The notes under the pieces are model-generated. The model was given only the letters and a program-made list of their open reading frames with translations. It did not search any database and was not told the origin of the DNA. The translations under genes and the position numbers were made by a program. Below are positions 9,252 through 19,600 of a stretch of 64,000 bases of DNA, piece after piece. The stretch covers positions 4,612,001 through 4,676,000 of the forward strand of contig NZ_CP042467.1 of NCBI RefSeq assembly GCF_007993755.1, written 5' to 3'. The DNA comes from Microvenator marinus (GTDB taxonomy: Bacteria; Myxococcota_A; Bradymonadia; Bradymonadales; Bradymonadaceae). The first letter of the stretch is position 1; the number at the start of each line of letters is the position of its first letter.

Positions 9252-9288
9252 AAAAAAAAGTCCGCACCAAGCATGACTCAGTGCGGAC
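9252..9288 (-). terminator. Terminator of the large repeat-protein gene
   Basis: GTCCGCAC (9260-9267) pairs with GTGCGGAC (9281-9288). Read on the minus strand, the stem is followed by a run of eight T. It lies about 30 bp beyond the stop of the 9319-13767 gene, as expected for its terminator. Confidence 0.85.
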
Positions 9289-9318
9289 CTGATTAATCCT
9301 GAGGGCTAATCCTAGAGC

Positions 9319-12300
9319 TTATCTCGCGCGAACGCGTCGACGTCGACCCAAGAGGAAGAGGCCGAACGCAAGCAACCAGAAGCTGCCCTCGGTGCTATTG
9401 CTGGCTGCAGCACATCCCTCGCAGCCGCCCTCAAGGATTCGGGCATCAACGGTCTCTACAACCTCCTCAGGGACGCTGAGCTCCACCGTAGTGGTGTTTC
9501 CAGCTTCGTCCGTCGCGGTGACTCGGAGATCGCCCCCGGCTGCTGCGTCGAAGTCCTCAGGAAGCTCCAGAGCCCAATCGCCATTCTCGTCCGCAGTGGT
9601 CTCACCTACGAGGGTATCGTCCACGAAGACTTCAACGGTGGCGCCTGGTTCAGCCTGACCCGTGATGACACCGTCCTCAGGGAACGACTCGCCAGCTAGA
9701 GGTGAAGTCACCTCAAGCGACGGTGCAGTCGTATCCACAGTGATCGTTCGGCTCGCCGTCTCCGGCTCACCGATCTCGTTTTCGGACGTGAATTCAGCAC
9801 TGAACTCACCGTCTTCCAGCTCAGGTGATTCCCACTCCCATGCGCCGTTCTCATCCGCGGTGACTTGACCCACCTCGGCACCGTCCACCGTTACCGTGAC
9901 CGTAGAGTCGGCGAGGGCCGTTCCGCGGAAGGTGACTGTGTTCTGGTTCACGAGTGCGCCTTCAGCCGGCTCGTCGATCACGAGTCCCGTTCGGGTCGTA
10001 TCCACCGTGAAGCTCACGCTATCGGTCGAGTCACCGGCACCTTCTGCACGAAGTTCAAACTCACCATCGGCCAGATCGGAGTCCGGTGTGTAGGTCCAGT
10101 TTCCGTCATCGTCAGCTGTGACCGTCGCCACAGGCGTGTCGTTGAGGAAGAGCTGCACATCGGTATTCGGCGTGCTCACACCCGAGAAGCTCGGGCGAGC
10201 GATGCGGATGAGTTGGCCGTCCTCAGGAGTCGCAATTCGGACGCCATCCACGATCGAGAAGTCGGACTCGGTCTCACCGATATTATCCGCTTCGTCCCGC
10301 GAAGTGACGCGAATCCTGTAATCCCCGATATCGAGAGGGTCGATCTCGAGCTCCCATACGCCGTTTTCATCCGCGGTTGCCGTGCCGGCGAACTCGCTGT
10401 TGATGTAGACGTTGATCTCGTTTCCTGGCTCCGACTCCCCGGTGATGCGATCTGGCGTGACGCTGAGAAGTTCACCGTTAGCAGGGCTGGTCACCGTGAC
10501 CTGAGGCGCTGTGGTATCCACCACGACGTTGACCTCGGAAGTGGTCTGGTTGCCGATTCCGTCTGTGAAGACCGCTTCGATAACCCGCGCACCGTCGTCC
10601 AGATCGTCTTCTGGCGTATAGGTCCAGTCACCGTTGCTATCGGCGACAGGTGAGGCCACAAGCACTCCGTCCACGAAGATCTCAATCGTGGTGCCGGCTT
10701 CAGACGTTCCGGAAATGGTCGGAGTCGCTGTACTCAGGAGCTCGTCTTCTGCAGGCGAGGTGATTTCGCCAAGTGAGTCGATGGTGACCACACAAACGCC
10801 AGCTGAGCAGAGGTTTGTGGAGCAGTCACCTGCGACCGAACACGCCGAACCATCGCCGCACGCACCACAGGTTCCACCGCCGCAATCCACGTCGGTTTCA
10901 CCTGCGTTCTGGACACCGTCGGTACAGGTTGGGATGGCGCATTGTCCGCTATCGCAAACGCCGCTTGAGCAGTCGCCAGCCGACGCACAGCTTCCGCCGT
11001 CAGCACATGGTCCACAGCTTCCGCCACAATCCACGTCCGACTCGGTGCCGTTCTGAACGCCATCGTTACACTGCGCGGTTTCACAGGTGCCGTTATCACA
11101 TACACCACTGGTGCAATCGCCAGGCACCGAGCAGCTTCCGCCGTCCGCGCAAGGTCCACAGCTTCCGCCACAGTCAACATCGGTTTCGTCGCCGTTTTGC
11201 GTGTTGTCGGTGCAGGTTGGCACGGCACATTGTCCGCTATCACACACACCGCTCGTGCAGTCGCTCGGCGCGCCACAGCTTCCGCCGTCCGCACAAGGAC
11301 CACAACTTCCACCGCAGTCTACGTCGGTCTCATCGCCGTTTTCTACGCCGTCTGAGCATGTAGGTGCCTGGCAGAGATTGCCGGTACATACGCCACTCGC
11401 GCATTCCGAAGGCTGATTACAAGCACCACCGTCTGCGCATGGCCCGCATGTCGCGCCACCGCAGTCTACGTCGGTTTCGTCTTGGTTGAGGGTGTTGTCG
11501 GAACACGTCGGTACCTGGCAAACTCCGGCGTCACAGACACCCGAAGTACAATCAGAGTTACCTGAACAACCACCGCCGTCTGCACATGGTCCGCATGTTG
11601 CGCCACCACAATCTACGCCGGTTTCGTCTTGGTTTTGGGTGTTGTCGGTGCAGGTAGGTACCTGGCAAACTCCAGCGTCACAGACGCCAGACGTACAGTC
11701 ACCATCTGCCAAACAACCACCGTTGTCTGCACAAGGACCACAGCTTCCGCCGCAATCCATATCGGTCTCGTCGCCATTCATCACGCCGTCAGTGCAGGTA
11801 GGTACCTGACAAACATTGGCAGTACACACGCCGCTTGAGCATTCAGTAGGTTGGTTACAAGCGCCGCCATCTGCGCACGGGCCACATGTGGCGCCGCCGC
11901 AGTCTACGTCGGTTTCGTCTTGGTTGAGGGTGCCGTCGGTACAGGTAGGTACCTGACAAACGTTGCCGTCACATACGCCTGAGGTACAGTCGCCGCCGTC
12001 CGAACAACCACCGCCGTCTGCGCAAGGACCACATGTTGCACCGCCGCAGTCTGCGCCAGTTTCGTCTTGATTCTGGGTCCCGTCAGTGCAGGTAGGTACC
12101 TGACAAACGTTGCCGTTACATACGCCTGAAGAGCAGTCTGTGTCGTCCGAGCAACCACCGCCGTCGGCACACGGTCCACATGTTGCGCCGCCACAGTCTA
12201 CCCCGGTCTCATCTTGGTTCTGGGTGTTGTCGGAGCACGAAGGTGCCTGACAGACATTGCCAGTACACACGCCTGAGCTACAGTCGTTATTGCCAAGACA

Positions 12301-13767
12301 TCCTTCGCCACTGCCGCAAGGTCCGCATGTTGCGCCGCCGCAGTCCACGCCGGTCTCGTCTTGGTTCTGAGTGTTGTCCGAACACGTTGCTGCCTGACAC
12401 ACGCCGCCCGAGCACACGCCCGTGGTACAATCCGTGCCGTCATTGCAGCCACCGTTGACGCCACACGCACCACAGCTTCCGCCGCAGTCTGTTCCCGTCT
12501 CGTCGCCATTCAAGATATTGTCTGAACACGTAGGGGCCTGACATACGCCGCTTTGACAATTCAGGCTCTCACAATCGTTAGGGCCATTGCAGCTTACGCC
12601 GGTGCCACAGCCTGCGCAGCTTCCGCCGCAGTCCGTTCCCGTCTCGGTGCCGTTCTGAACGCTGTCAGTACACGTAGGTGCCTGACACACGCCGCCATCA
12701 CACACGCCTGACGTACAATCGGAGTCGTCCGCGCAATTGTCCAGATCCCCGCAGGGTCCGCAGACATCACCACAATCAACGTCCGTCTCGACGCCATTGA
12801 ACGTGCCGTCAAAACACGTCAGCACGTCAAGCTCGCGCGTCGCCACAATATCGAGCGACGGGTCCGAAGGCATGCCTCCGTATTCCACCACGTAGCCCGC
12901 GATCGCGTTATTATCGAAGCGATAATCGTTCCACTGCCCATTGATCAAGAAGTGTGCGTGGTCTTCACCACCTGCATCGTTGGGCTCTCCGGATGCCCAG
13001 TTATGGTACTCGCCGTTGACGGCACTTCCTCCGTTTCCGACTTGCGTGAAGAAATGGCGTCCTTGTCCACTGCTTTCGAGCCCCTCAGGGCCTGTGACCC
13101 ATCGCCAGATCGATTCAGAAGCTTGGTCGCTCGCGCCCATCCAGCCTTGGCCTGAGAGTTTTCCGGAGACAAAGCTGTTTTCCGCAGCACTCGTCACGGT
13201 AACCAGATAACCTTGGAGGCCAAAGTAACTCCTTGCCGCCGCCGCATTTCGCGCGTCAGCCCAGTCGATACCTGGAGCGCTCACAAACTCATAGAAGTGC
13301 CCATTCGGCTCGAAGAAGATCGAGGCACCCAACGAATACTGGATTGTTCGTGCCCCCGGAGGAGGGTTGCCAGTGGTCACGCTCTCGTATCGAACCGTCC
13401 TCAAGACATCCTGATACTGCGTCGGTGTGGCCGTGCCACTCAGGGTCAAAATACCGGTGGTATTGTCGTACGCACCGGTGATCCCGTGCTGTGACGTGAA
13501 CGAGAGGCGGTCACCCAACGCATCAAATCCGGTGGTGATGGCCACCCGGGCCCCATCCAGATTCAACGTGCCTGTGATCACGAGCCCATCGTCCACAAAT
13601 ACGGGTGCTTCAGTCTGATCGTAGACTGCTGCTCCCGCACTGGTGTCGATATCAAAAGTCTGTGCCTGTGCGCTTGAGCTGGCCGCCGCCAATCCCAAGA
13701 ACGCCAAAAGGCTCAACGTTTTGCGCCATGCAGAAAAACCGGCGCCTTCACTCCCTGTGCATCCCAT
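9319..13767 (-). CDS. Large surface protein: lectin-like domain, 14 Cys-rich repeats, 5 Ig-like domains, MYXO-CTERM-like tail
   Basis: The ATG at 13767 is preferred to one at 13830 because AGGAGGT lies five bases before it and a signal peptide ending at AQAQ follows. In order: a cadherin/Calx-like segment, a C-type-lectin-like domain (WADARNAAAARSYFGLQGYL ... HNWASGEPNDAGGEDHA ... NDYRF), and 14 consecutive ~48-residue Cys repeats built on C-x-D-x-QN-x-DET-x-VDCGG-x-CGPC. Then come five bacterial Ig-like domains, each with a GDW/GNW-type strand and many ending VDTTAP. The C-terminus (GCEGCAAAS, a hydrophobic helix, RRRR) resembles a MYXO-CTERM sorting signal. It probably acts as an adhesin or stalk on the cell surface. 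Confidence 0.85.
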   Translation of the reverse strand: MGCTGSEGAGFSAWRKTLSLLAFLGLAAASSSAQAQTFDIDTSAGAAVYDQTEAPVFVDDGLVITGTLNLDGARVAITTGFDALGDRLSFTSQHGITGAYDNTTGILTLSGTATPTQYQDVLRTVRYESVTTGNPPPGARTIQYSLGASIFFEPNGHFYEFVSAPGIDWADARNAAAARSYFGLQGYLVTVTSAAENSFVSGKLSGQGWMGASDQASESIWRWVTGPEGLESSGQGRHFFTQVGNGGSAVNGEYHNWASGEPNDAGGEDHAHFLINGQWNDYRFDNNAIAGYVVEYGGMPSDPSLDIVATRELDVLTCFDGTFNGVETDVDCGDVCGPCGDLDNCADDSDCTSGVCDGGVCQAPTCTDSVQNGTETGTDCGGSCAGCGTGVSCNGPNDCESLNCQSGVCQAPTCSDNILNGDETGTDCGGSCGACGVNGGCNDGTDCTTGVCSGGVCQAATCSDNTQNQDETGVDCGGATCGPCGSGEGCLGNNDCSSGVCTGNVCQAPSCSDNTQNQDETGVDCGGATCGPCADGGGCSDDTDCSSGVCNGNVCQVPTCTDGTQNQDETGADCGGATCGPCADGGGCSDGGDCTSGVCDGNVCQVPTCTDGTLNQDETDVDCGGATCGPCADGGACNQPTECSSGVCTANVCQVPTCTDGVMNGDETDMDCGGSCGPCADNGGCLADGDCTSGVCDAGVCQVPTCTDNTQNQDETGVDCGGATCGPCADGGGCSGNSDCTSGVCDAGVCQVPTCSDNTLNQDETDVDCGGATCGPCADGGACNQPSECASGVCTGNLCQAPTCSDGVENGDETDVDCGGSCGPCADGGSCGAPSDCTSGVCDSGQCAVPTCTDNTQNGDETDVDCGGSCGPCADGGSCSVPGDCTSGVCDNGTCETAQCNDGVQNGTESDVDCGGSCGPCADGGSCASAGDCSSGVCDSGQCAIPTCTDGVQNAGETDVDCGGGTCGACGDGSACSVAGDCSTNLCSAGVCVVTIDSLGEITSPAEDELLSTATPTISGTSEAGTTIEIFVDGVLVASPVADSNGDWTYTPEDDLDDGARVIEAVFTDGIGNQTTSEVNVVVDTTAPQVTVTSPANGELLSVTPDRITGESEPGNEINVYINSEFAGTATADENGVWELEIDPLDIGDYRIRVTSRDEADNIGETESDFSIVDGVRIATPEDGQLIRIARPSFSGVSTPNTDVQLFLNDTPVATVTADDDGNWTYTPDSDLADGEFELRAEGAGDSTDSVSFTVDTTRTGLVIDEPAEGALVNQNTVTFRGTALADSTVTVTVDGAEVGQVTADENGAWEWESPELEDGEFSAEFTSENEIGEPETASRTITVDTTAPSLEVTSPLAGESFPEDGVITGQAEPGATVEVFVDDTLVGETTADENGDWALELPEDFDAAAGGDLRVTATDEAGNTTTVELSVPEEVVETVDARILEGGCEGCAAASNSTEGSFWLLAFGLFLLGRRRRVRAR

Positions 13768-13805
13768 CTCGCACCTCCTATTGTGTTGCTTTGTAGGCTG
13801 TTCAC

Positions 13806-13834
13806 AGTATGAAGGTACTTGTCGGTTCATGCAA
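13806..13834 (-). promoter_or_regulatory. Sigma70-like promoter of the large repeat-protein gene
   Basis: On the minus strand TTGCAT (13834-13829), a 17-bp spacer and CATACT (13811-13806) lie about 40 bp upstream of the chosen ATG at 13767. The elements are imperfect but correctly spaced. Confidence 0.5.
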
Positions 13835-13926
13835 GAAAAGACTTAGTACAAGCGGTATCCGTCCGATTGCGGCCCATGATGCGAGTTGCGGATTGTCGAC
13901 ATTTTTTTGACGCCCTGCGTCACCTT

Positions 13927-15216
13927 TCAAGGACAGCTCGTGATCGGCTGGTTCGCATCAAAGTCGAATCCGGAACTCTCTATATCAGCCACTTGCCCGG
14001 AGCTATCAAAACTACGGTAGGTGTTGAGAATGGCGCTCACATTATGCACCTGACGAGTCTTCCATCTGCCTTCTTCATTCACGAGGATTTCAAAGCTCCC
14101 CACGGTCGACATACACGCACTCAGAGAATAGGCCGCCAAGATGCCCGACGGAGAGGAAATCAGGGATGCTCGATAGATCACGAGCTCGTTCTCGTAGAAG
14201 TTTCCGAAGAGTTGGTCAAAGGTGCAGGTCGCGTCGGCCTCAAACGGCTTGGTAATCACCAGACCGGTGTTCTGCAACCCGAGGGACTGGTCGCGTGTGG
14301 TCAAGAGTTCGTACGAATCGACCAAGTACTGATTGGTGTTCAAAGTAGGGGTCCCGAACAAATTAGCTTGGATGTAGCTGGGTGGTGTCGGATCGCTGCA
14401 ACCGCATGCGCTGTAGGTGCAGGTGCGGGCATTGCTAACTCGGTCGTACCGAACCCCACCCTGGGTCCAACCCACCTCCAGTACCTGCGGGTTGATCTCG
14501 AGCTCGAGCACGTTCACCTGACTAGCATTCTTCGCCGAGTTCACCTTCATCTCCGTAATAGTCGCGCCCTCGCCCTTGAAAACCGTGACCGGACCCGAGC
14601 TATGATTCATATCGATCTCGAAGCTAAACGGTGAGTTCGAGAAATGAAGGTTGTGTAGCTCAGACAAATTGCTGGAATGCCGAACGCTTACTTTGATGGG
14701 CTGAAACTCGTATCCAGATCCTCCTTGAGAGCCCGAACTCATATTGACATTCACCTTCATCGAAAAGTCTATGATGTCCAATTCCATGGGTGTGCCGCTC
14801 GTGATCCGAAGTTCGGCGCGCGATGGTGGGCTGGGGAGGCTTTCCGGATCACTCACTCCGGGATCGCCCTTGGGACCTTGAGGCCCAGTCGCGCCAACCG
14901 GGCCTTCGGGTCCCATGGGACCTATCGGGCCGGGAATACCCTGCGGACCCGGCATACCCATTGGCCCTTCCGGGCCCATCGGACCAATCGCGCCGCCAGC
15001 ACCTTGGGGACCCGTGTCTCCTGCCGGACCGGTTTCCCCTGCAGGACCTTGGGGGCCAACCGGCCCAGGTTCACCTTGCGGCCCGGCCGGTCCAGTTTCT
15101 CCTGCAGGTCCAGTAGCTCCCGGTGGACCTTCTTCGCCTCTCGGTCCATCCGCTCCCGGTTCCCCTCCGCTACAGGCCATTGCCAAAGAAACGATCACCA
15201 AAAATAAACCGCGCAT
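13927..15216 (-). CDS. Lipoprotein with collagen-like Gly-X-Y stalk
   Basis: The ATG at 15216 is chosen because GAGGGA precedes it and a lipobox (AMAC) follows. About 105 residues of almost unbroken Gly-X-Y triplets come next, rich in GPAGETG, GPQG and GPMGPEG units. The remaining ~300 residues are a globular C-terminal region I do not recognise. Bacterial collagen-like segments form trimeric rods, so this may be a lipid-anchored surface rod carrying a C-terminal head. It is convergent with nothing and lies 159 bp upstream of the large repeat protein gene on the same strand. Confidence 0.8.
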   Translation of the reverse strand: MRGLFLVIVSLAMACSGGEPGADGPRGEEGPPGATGPAGETGPAGPQGEPGPVGPQGPAGETGPAGDTGPQGAGGAIGPMGPEGPMGMPGPQGIPGPIGPMGPEGPVGATGPQGPKGDPGVSDPESLPSPPSRAELRITSGTPMELDIIDFSMKVNVNMSSGSQGGSGYEFQPIKVSVRHSSNLSELHNLHFSNSPFSFEIDMNHSSGPVTVFKGEGATITEMKVNSAKNASQVNVLELEINPQVLEVGWTQGGVRYDRVSNARTCTYSACGCSDPTPPSYIQANLFGTPTLNTNQYLVDSYELLTTRDQSLGLQNTGLVITKPFEADATCTFDQLFGNFYENELVIYRASLISSPSGILAAYSLSACMSTVGSFEILVNEEGRWKTRQVHNVSAILNTYRSFDSSGQVADIESSGFDFDANQPITSCP

Positions 15217-15460
15217 AATATCCCTCACAAACTTGCTCGTCGCCCTCAAGTTTGGGGGCTACGCCTCGCCCAAGTCAAGGGACTCCGGGCCAGGTAGACT
15301 TTTAACAACGGACACATTAACATTTTCGGCGGGTCATATCATGTTGGAGTCATAGATGTTTCACCCCCCCTGGTAATTTCGAACCGGTCTTCCTCCGCCT
15401 GAAACTTTGGCAATCGTAGAAGTTTTTCTGTTTTGACGAATTTTCAGATCGGAGTTCAAA

Positions 15461-15791
15461 ATGAAGACATTCACACGGTCCTTCGGACTCGTGGCCATAT
15501 TTTTGTGTGTTGAATTCGTTGATGAGTTGGTCGACGGCACATCGCCGAAGATGAGCCCACCCCCACGCTCGCCGAAGCCCTTCGCGCGATTCGACAAGCC
15601 TTGAGGTCCTGGCGAGTGATGCGTTGGCTCGTACTCCTCAGCGGAATTGACCTTGTCTTGGAAACCCTCATCGCATTTGTGGCGCTCTATCTAGTTGCTC
15701 AGGGTGCGTCGCCATCCTTTGCAGCCATCGCAATATCCGTTTGGACATTATGCGCGTTGTCCGGCGAGTTCGGCGTAGGGCTTCTACTAAA
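15461..15791 (+). pseudogene. Remnant of an MFS-type transporter gene with internal deletion
   Basis: An ATG at 15461 with a nearby GGAG encodes MKTFTRSFGLVAIFLCVEFV followed by DELVDGT, like the first TM of a major-facilitator protein. Around 15536-15541 the frame changes. In frame 1 it continues as EDEPTPTLAEALRAIRQALR, then TM-like LLSGIDLVLETLIAFVALYL, resembling the central loop and following helices of such transporters. The middle ~150 residues are missing and the two parts are out of frame, so this is a deletion-scarred pseudogene. Its right end fuses at ~15792 to another gene fragment. The MFS identity is by resemblance only. Confidence 0.5.
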
Positions 15792-15929
15792 GCACCAAAC
15801 CCTAGAGAATTCCGAGCGCAACCATGCCCTTTGAGGCCCGCATCGTGGAGCGCACGGCACAAAGCGTGCCGCCACAATATCAGCGGCATAGCTTGACTGG
15901 TTGGGTAGAGTCCGAACACCTGGTGTGGA
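15792..15929 (+). pseudogene. Duplicated fragment of the neighbouring large lipoprotein gene
   Basis: This ~138-bp stretch matches 16751-16894, the start of the large lipoprotein gene downstream, at roughly 90% identity with a short gap. Shared stretches include GAGAATTCCGAGCG, CACAAAGCGTGCCGCCACAA and TATCAGCGGCATAGCTTGA. The match stops abruptly at both ends. It is a broken partial copy joined to the transporter remnant on the left and the toxin-antitoxin pair on the right. Confidence 0.8.
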
Positions 15930-16012
15930 CTTACGGCTTGACGAGCAGATTCCAATTTGTTCAAATTCAACATGCATCGCATTTGCAATGCAAGCTAGTC
16001 GGAGGAACAAAG

Positions 16013-16279
16013 ATGAAGAGCGCAAGCCTACCTGCCTTGAGAGTGACGCCGGAATTTAGGGCCGAAGCCGAAAGCGTCCTCGAGGAAGGTGAGACTCTTT
16101 CGAGTCTGCTCGAAGAAGCAGTTCTCGCCGAAATTCAACTACGACGCTCAAGAAGGGAATTCATAGAGCGGGGACTTTCCTCTCGGGATCGTGCGCGAGA
16201 GACGGGCGTCTACTATTCGGCTGAAGATGTCCTTGAACGCTTGGACGAGCGACTGAAGTTGCACGAAGATCGCGCATGA
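16013..16279 (+). CDS. ParD/YlcI-type antitoxin
   Basis: The ATG at 16013 is used because GGAGGA lies seven bases upstream; a longer in-frame ORF runs through the duplicated fragment and is not credible. The 88-residue product begins SLPALRVTPEFRAEAESVL and continues ETLSSLLEEAV, a ribbon-helix-helix-like N-terminus, then a charged C-terminal tail that would wrap the toxin. The stop overlaps the toxin start by four bases. It should neutralise the downstream toxin and repress its own promoter. Confidence 0.8.
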   Translation: MKSASLPALRVTPEFRAEAESVLEEGETLSSLLEEAVLAEIQLRRSRREFIERGLSSRDRARETGVYYSAEDVLERLDERLKLHEDRA

Positions 16280-16572
16280 ACTTTCAGATTCGCTTCACAC
16301 CAGAGGCGTTGGAGGACCTCTTGCGACTTTTCGATTTTCACGCCGAGCATGACATCGAGCTCGCGAGACGCTCCAGTGTTGCTCTTCGGCAAGCAATCAC
16401 CGTGCTGGAAGAGTTTCCGTTTAGCGGCCGAAAAATTGACTCGCAGCGGCCATTCCTGCGCGAACTACTCGTCCCTTTTGGTCGGTCGGGCTACGTGGCG
16501 CTCTTCGAGATCGAGGAGAACAGTGTGACGGTTTTGGCTCTACGCCATCAGCGAGAATCCGACTACTTCTGA
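16276..16572 (+). CDS. RelE/ParE-family toxin
   Basis: The 98-residue protein has the RelE/ParE-superfamily plan: MNFQIRFTPEALEDLLRLFD at the N-terminus, a middle helix, then FPFSGRKI ... RELLVPFGRSGYVALFEIEE and the final strand VTVLALRHQRESDY. ParE members poison gyrase and RelE members cut mRNA at the ribosome; the type cannot be decided here. It is coupled to the antitoxin by an ATGA overlap. The pair sits between a broken and an intact copy of the same lipoprotein gene segment. Confidence 0.85.
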   Translation: MNFQIRFTPEALEDLLRLFDFHAEHDIELARRSSVALRQAITVLEEFPFSGRKIDSQRPFLRELLVPFGRSGYVALFEIEENSVTVLALRHQRESDYF

Positions 16573-16675
16573 ACAGGACCCTCTCCACGTTAGTGGTTGC
16601 GTCGCTCTCAGTCTTAGTTCTGGTTCCACTTCGCCAAAAAGGGTAAACTCACTTCGAATTTGCTGAGGTGGGAAC

Positions 16676-19600
16676 ATGAAGAATCTGGGGAACGCGTTAA
16701 TGCTTCTGGTGGCCTTGCTCCTACTAAGTTGTGCAGAAGAGGCGCCGCCGGCACCAAATCCGCTGCTCGAGAGAATTCCGAGCGCGACCTTGCCCTTCGA
16801 GGCCCGCATCGTGGATCGTACGGCACAAAGCGTGCCGCCACAATATCAGCGGCATAGCTTGACCGGCTGGGTGGAGTCCGAACATCTGGTGTGGGTGCTC
16901 TTTGGCCCCATGGACGAAGAAGGACTCGCGCTGGCAAGCGCCGGCATCGACAACCCGTGGGCGCGAATCGATCTGGTTCAAGACGTCGAAAAGTTTGGCG
17001 CCTACGCCATGAACTCAGACGGGCAGGGCGGTGTCTGGGTAGCACTCCGCGAGCTTGAAGGAACTCGGCCCGCCATCCACATCTACCACGTCACACGAGA
17101 CGGCGTTCAGACACAGATAGACGTCCCGCGTGAGGACGAGCGCCCTCAAAACCTGGACATCTTTAGACCTCCCGGGACCTTCCAAGATTTGGCGATTGCA
17201 CACGTTCCCGGACAAGGTGAAGGGCTTGCTCCGGTAGATATCGTGTGGCGGAACGACTGGTCCGTAGATGAAACGGACCTCGGTACTGAGGTCCGGCGCG
17301 CCCGCTATTTCCCTGAAGACGGCCGGTGGGAGACGGATGTGGTTCTTAGGCACGACGGCCAAACTACAGGAAACGCGGTTCTCTCTGACGGACGTTTCGA
17401 AGTAGGTCATCACACCCAGATCCTACACAATCCAGACGGCCATCTCGCCGTTTTTACAACCCAAACCTATTCAAATGCTGAAAACGACTACGTGGAGTGG
17501 GGCGGATCGTGGGCTTATAGTCCCGCGGTGGGTGAATCAGAGGTCCTGTACTTCGGGTTTCCAATCGAATGGCCTAGAGCACCGTTGGTCGAGCCATTTT
17601 CATGGCTTCTCTTTGACTCCAACGCACGCGGCGAAGTCTGGTTCGTGCCTACAAAACTTGCTCGCCAAGCCGATCCCGACGATCCGAGCTGGGACGCTTA
17701 CGTTGGCCTGAAGCCGTCTCGAATCAAGCATCTGCACAAAGGCTGGCTTTCTTTAGATGGCCCGGTTTCTGACCTGGGCTGCGGCCAAGTTCCGCTCAGG
17801 GCATTCCAAGGCGAAGACCTACTTGAGCAGGTGCAGGATGCGTACTCAGCTTGCCCGGCACGGCGGCCCCTACCGCTCCAAAGGACCGATGTCGACCCAC
17901 TCGCACCCGTGTTTTCGCATCATTCTGGCCGGACCATCGACTTCTACAACCGAGTCTACGACACCCAAGATACCTCGGCACAAGACGTGCCGGTGATGGT
18001 GGATTCCACACCAGTGGCAGGCGATCTAGAAGTCTCGCAGGATCTGAACACGATTGAGGTCGAGCTGGCTCCGAGCTCCTTCGTTTCAGGTCAAGGGAGC
18101 AATCCGCGCACAAATTTCAGCCCGATCACCATGTGTGTGCATAGCCTGGATGGGCCAGACGGATATTGCGAAAAACCAGAATGGGACGGGACGCGAGCCA
18201 GTTTGAAGCTTCGTGGGTGGCAGCTCCGCTGGGGTGAGAGATATCGCGTCTCCATACAACTTCAAAAACCAGACGGTCAGGCGCTGAGCGATTCTGAGCT
18301 GTGGCGCTGGCTCGACCACACCTATCCGAGTTTCGAGTTTCGAGTGAAGGGCGGGCGCGACCGCCAGCGAGCACTGACCTGTCGGGCAACACTTGTTGGA
18401 CCGGGTGCAGAGAGAGCCGACTTTTGGGTGGAGACGCCGGATTGGCCCGAGCTTGAACTCAAGCGCACTGATACCCGTTCAGATGGTACGTTCATGATTG
18501 AGATAGACGGCCTTGTTTCTTCTGATGAGCTCGTCCTGCGGCTTGATCATAGGGCTGGCCTAATCAAGGAAGTTAAAGACCTTAGCGAAGAGTCCCAAGA
18601 TTGTGATCTTGGAGAATACTTCGTGTTGGACCAATACCACTTTGATACCTTCCTCGTCGGACGAGCAGAGGAAAACCTTATCTCGAATAAAATCCACCTG
18701 GGAAAATTCCAACCTACCTCTCAGGGCTTCAATCTAATTCTGCCAGAACTGGCGTCGACTCAGGTCGTTGTATTCCACATCGCAAGGGCGCCTGAAGTTT
18801 CCAAACTAGAAGTAGAAAATCTCGAGTTTTTGAGCCTTCCTCCCCATGTCGTGGCGTTTTCTACTGACGACGATAGCGAAAATGCGATTTTTGAGATTGA
18901 GCGGTCCAGGGTTACCGAGCATTCGCCTGCTTTTCGAGGCCGCCCGCAACTTACGAATTCTCGGCGTCTGCTCGGCGAGTCTGAGCGCGGGGCGCTGGCC
19001 TTGAGCAATATTTTTGGCACCGTTCGGGTTGAGGAGTTCCTTGAGGAAATACCCATAGCGAACCCCACTGAAAATGGCTTCCTCACTATGAATGCAGATT
19101 CTCAAGTCATCTTGCGTTCGGCTGATGGATTTTTTCAAGAACTTCAGTTTCCCGGAACTCCCTTTGACGCCGAGAAAGAGACTCTATTGAGAAAAAACTC
19201 GCCGATCATTGGACCTCTAGATGACAATCCCTGCGACGAGCCTTGTCGAATTGTCCTTTTTTGGGATGCTGACGAAGAAGGTACGGAAATCCCGGTGCGT
19301 GGGGTGGCTTCAACGCGTACGGACATACTCATACTCACAGACGAAGGGTTTCGGACGATAAGTGAGTTTGTTCGACGAGCCCTAGCGCCCGCAGAAGTAA
19401 GTGAAGAAGCCCTCGCTAGGATTGACGAGCCATGGAAAAACGGCGGCGACCATTTCTACCAAATCAAGCCCGATGAACTCGTGATTATGACGGTGAACGG
19501 CAGCATAACAACCCTTCCTGGCGCGTTCGAAAGGACCGAAAATGGCCATAAGGATTGCACGAGTTCCCCCTGTCGATTTGTAGAAATCAGGCAAGATCCG

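Noticed and set aside
9027-9296. 89-codon plus-strand ORF in the gap before the large repeat gene
   Set aside because: It runs through two terminator hairpins and the candidate small RNA, with no ribosome site; its sequence is low in protein-like character.
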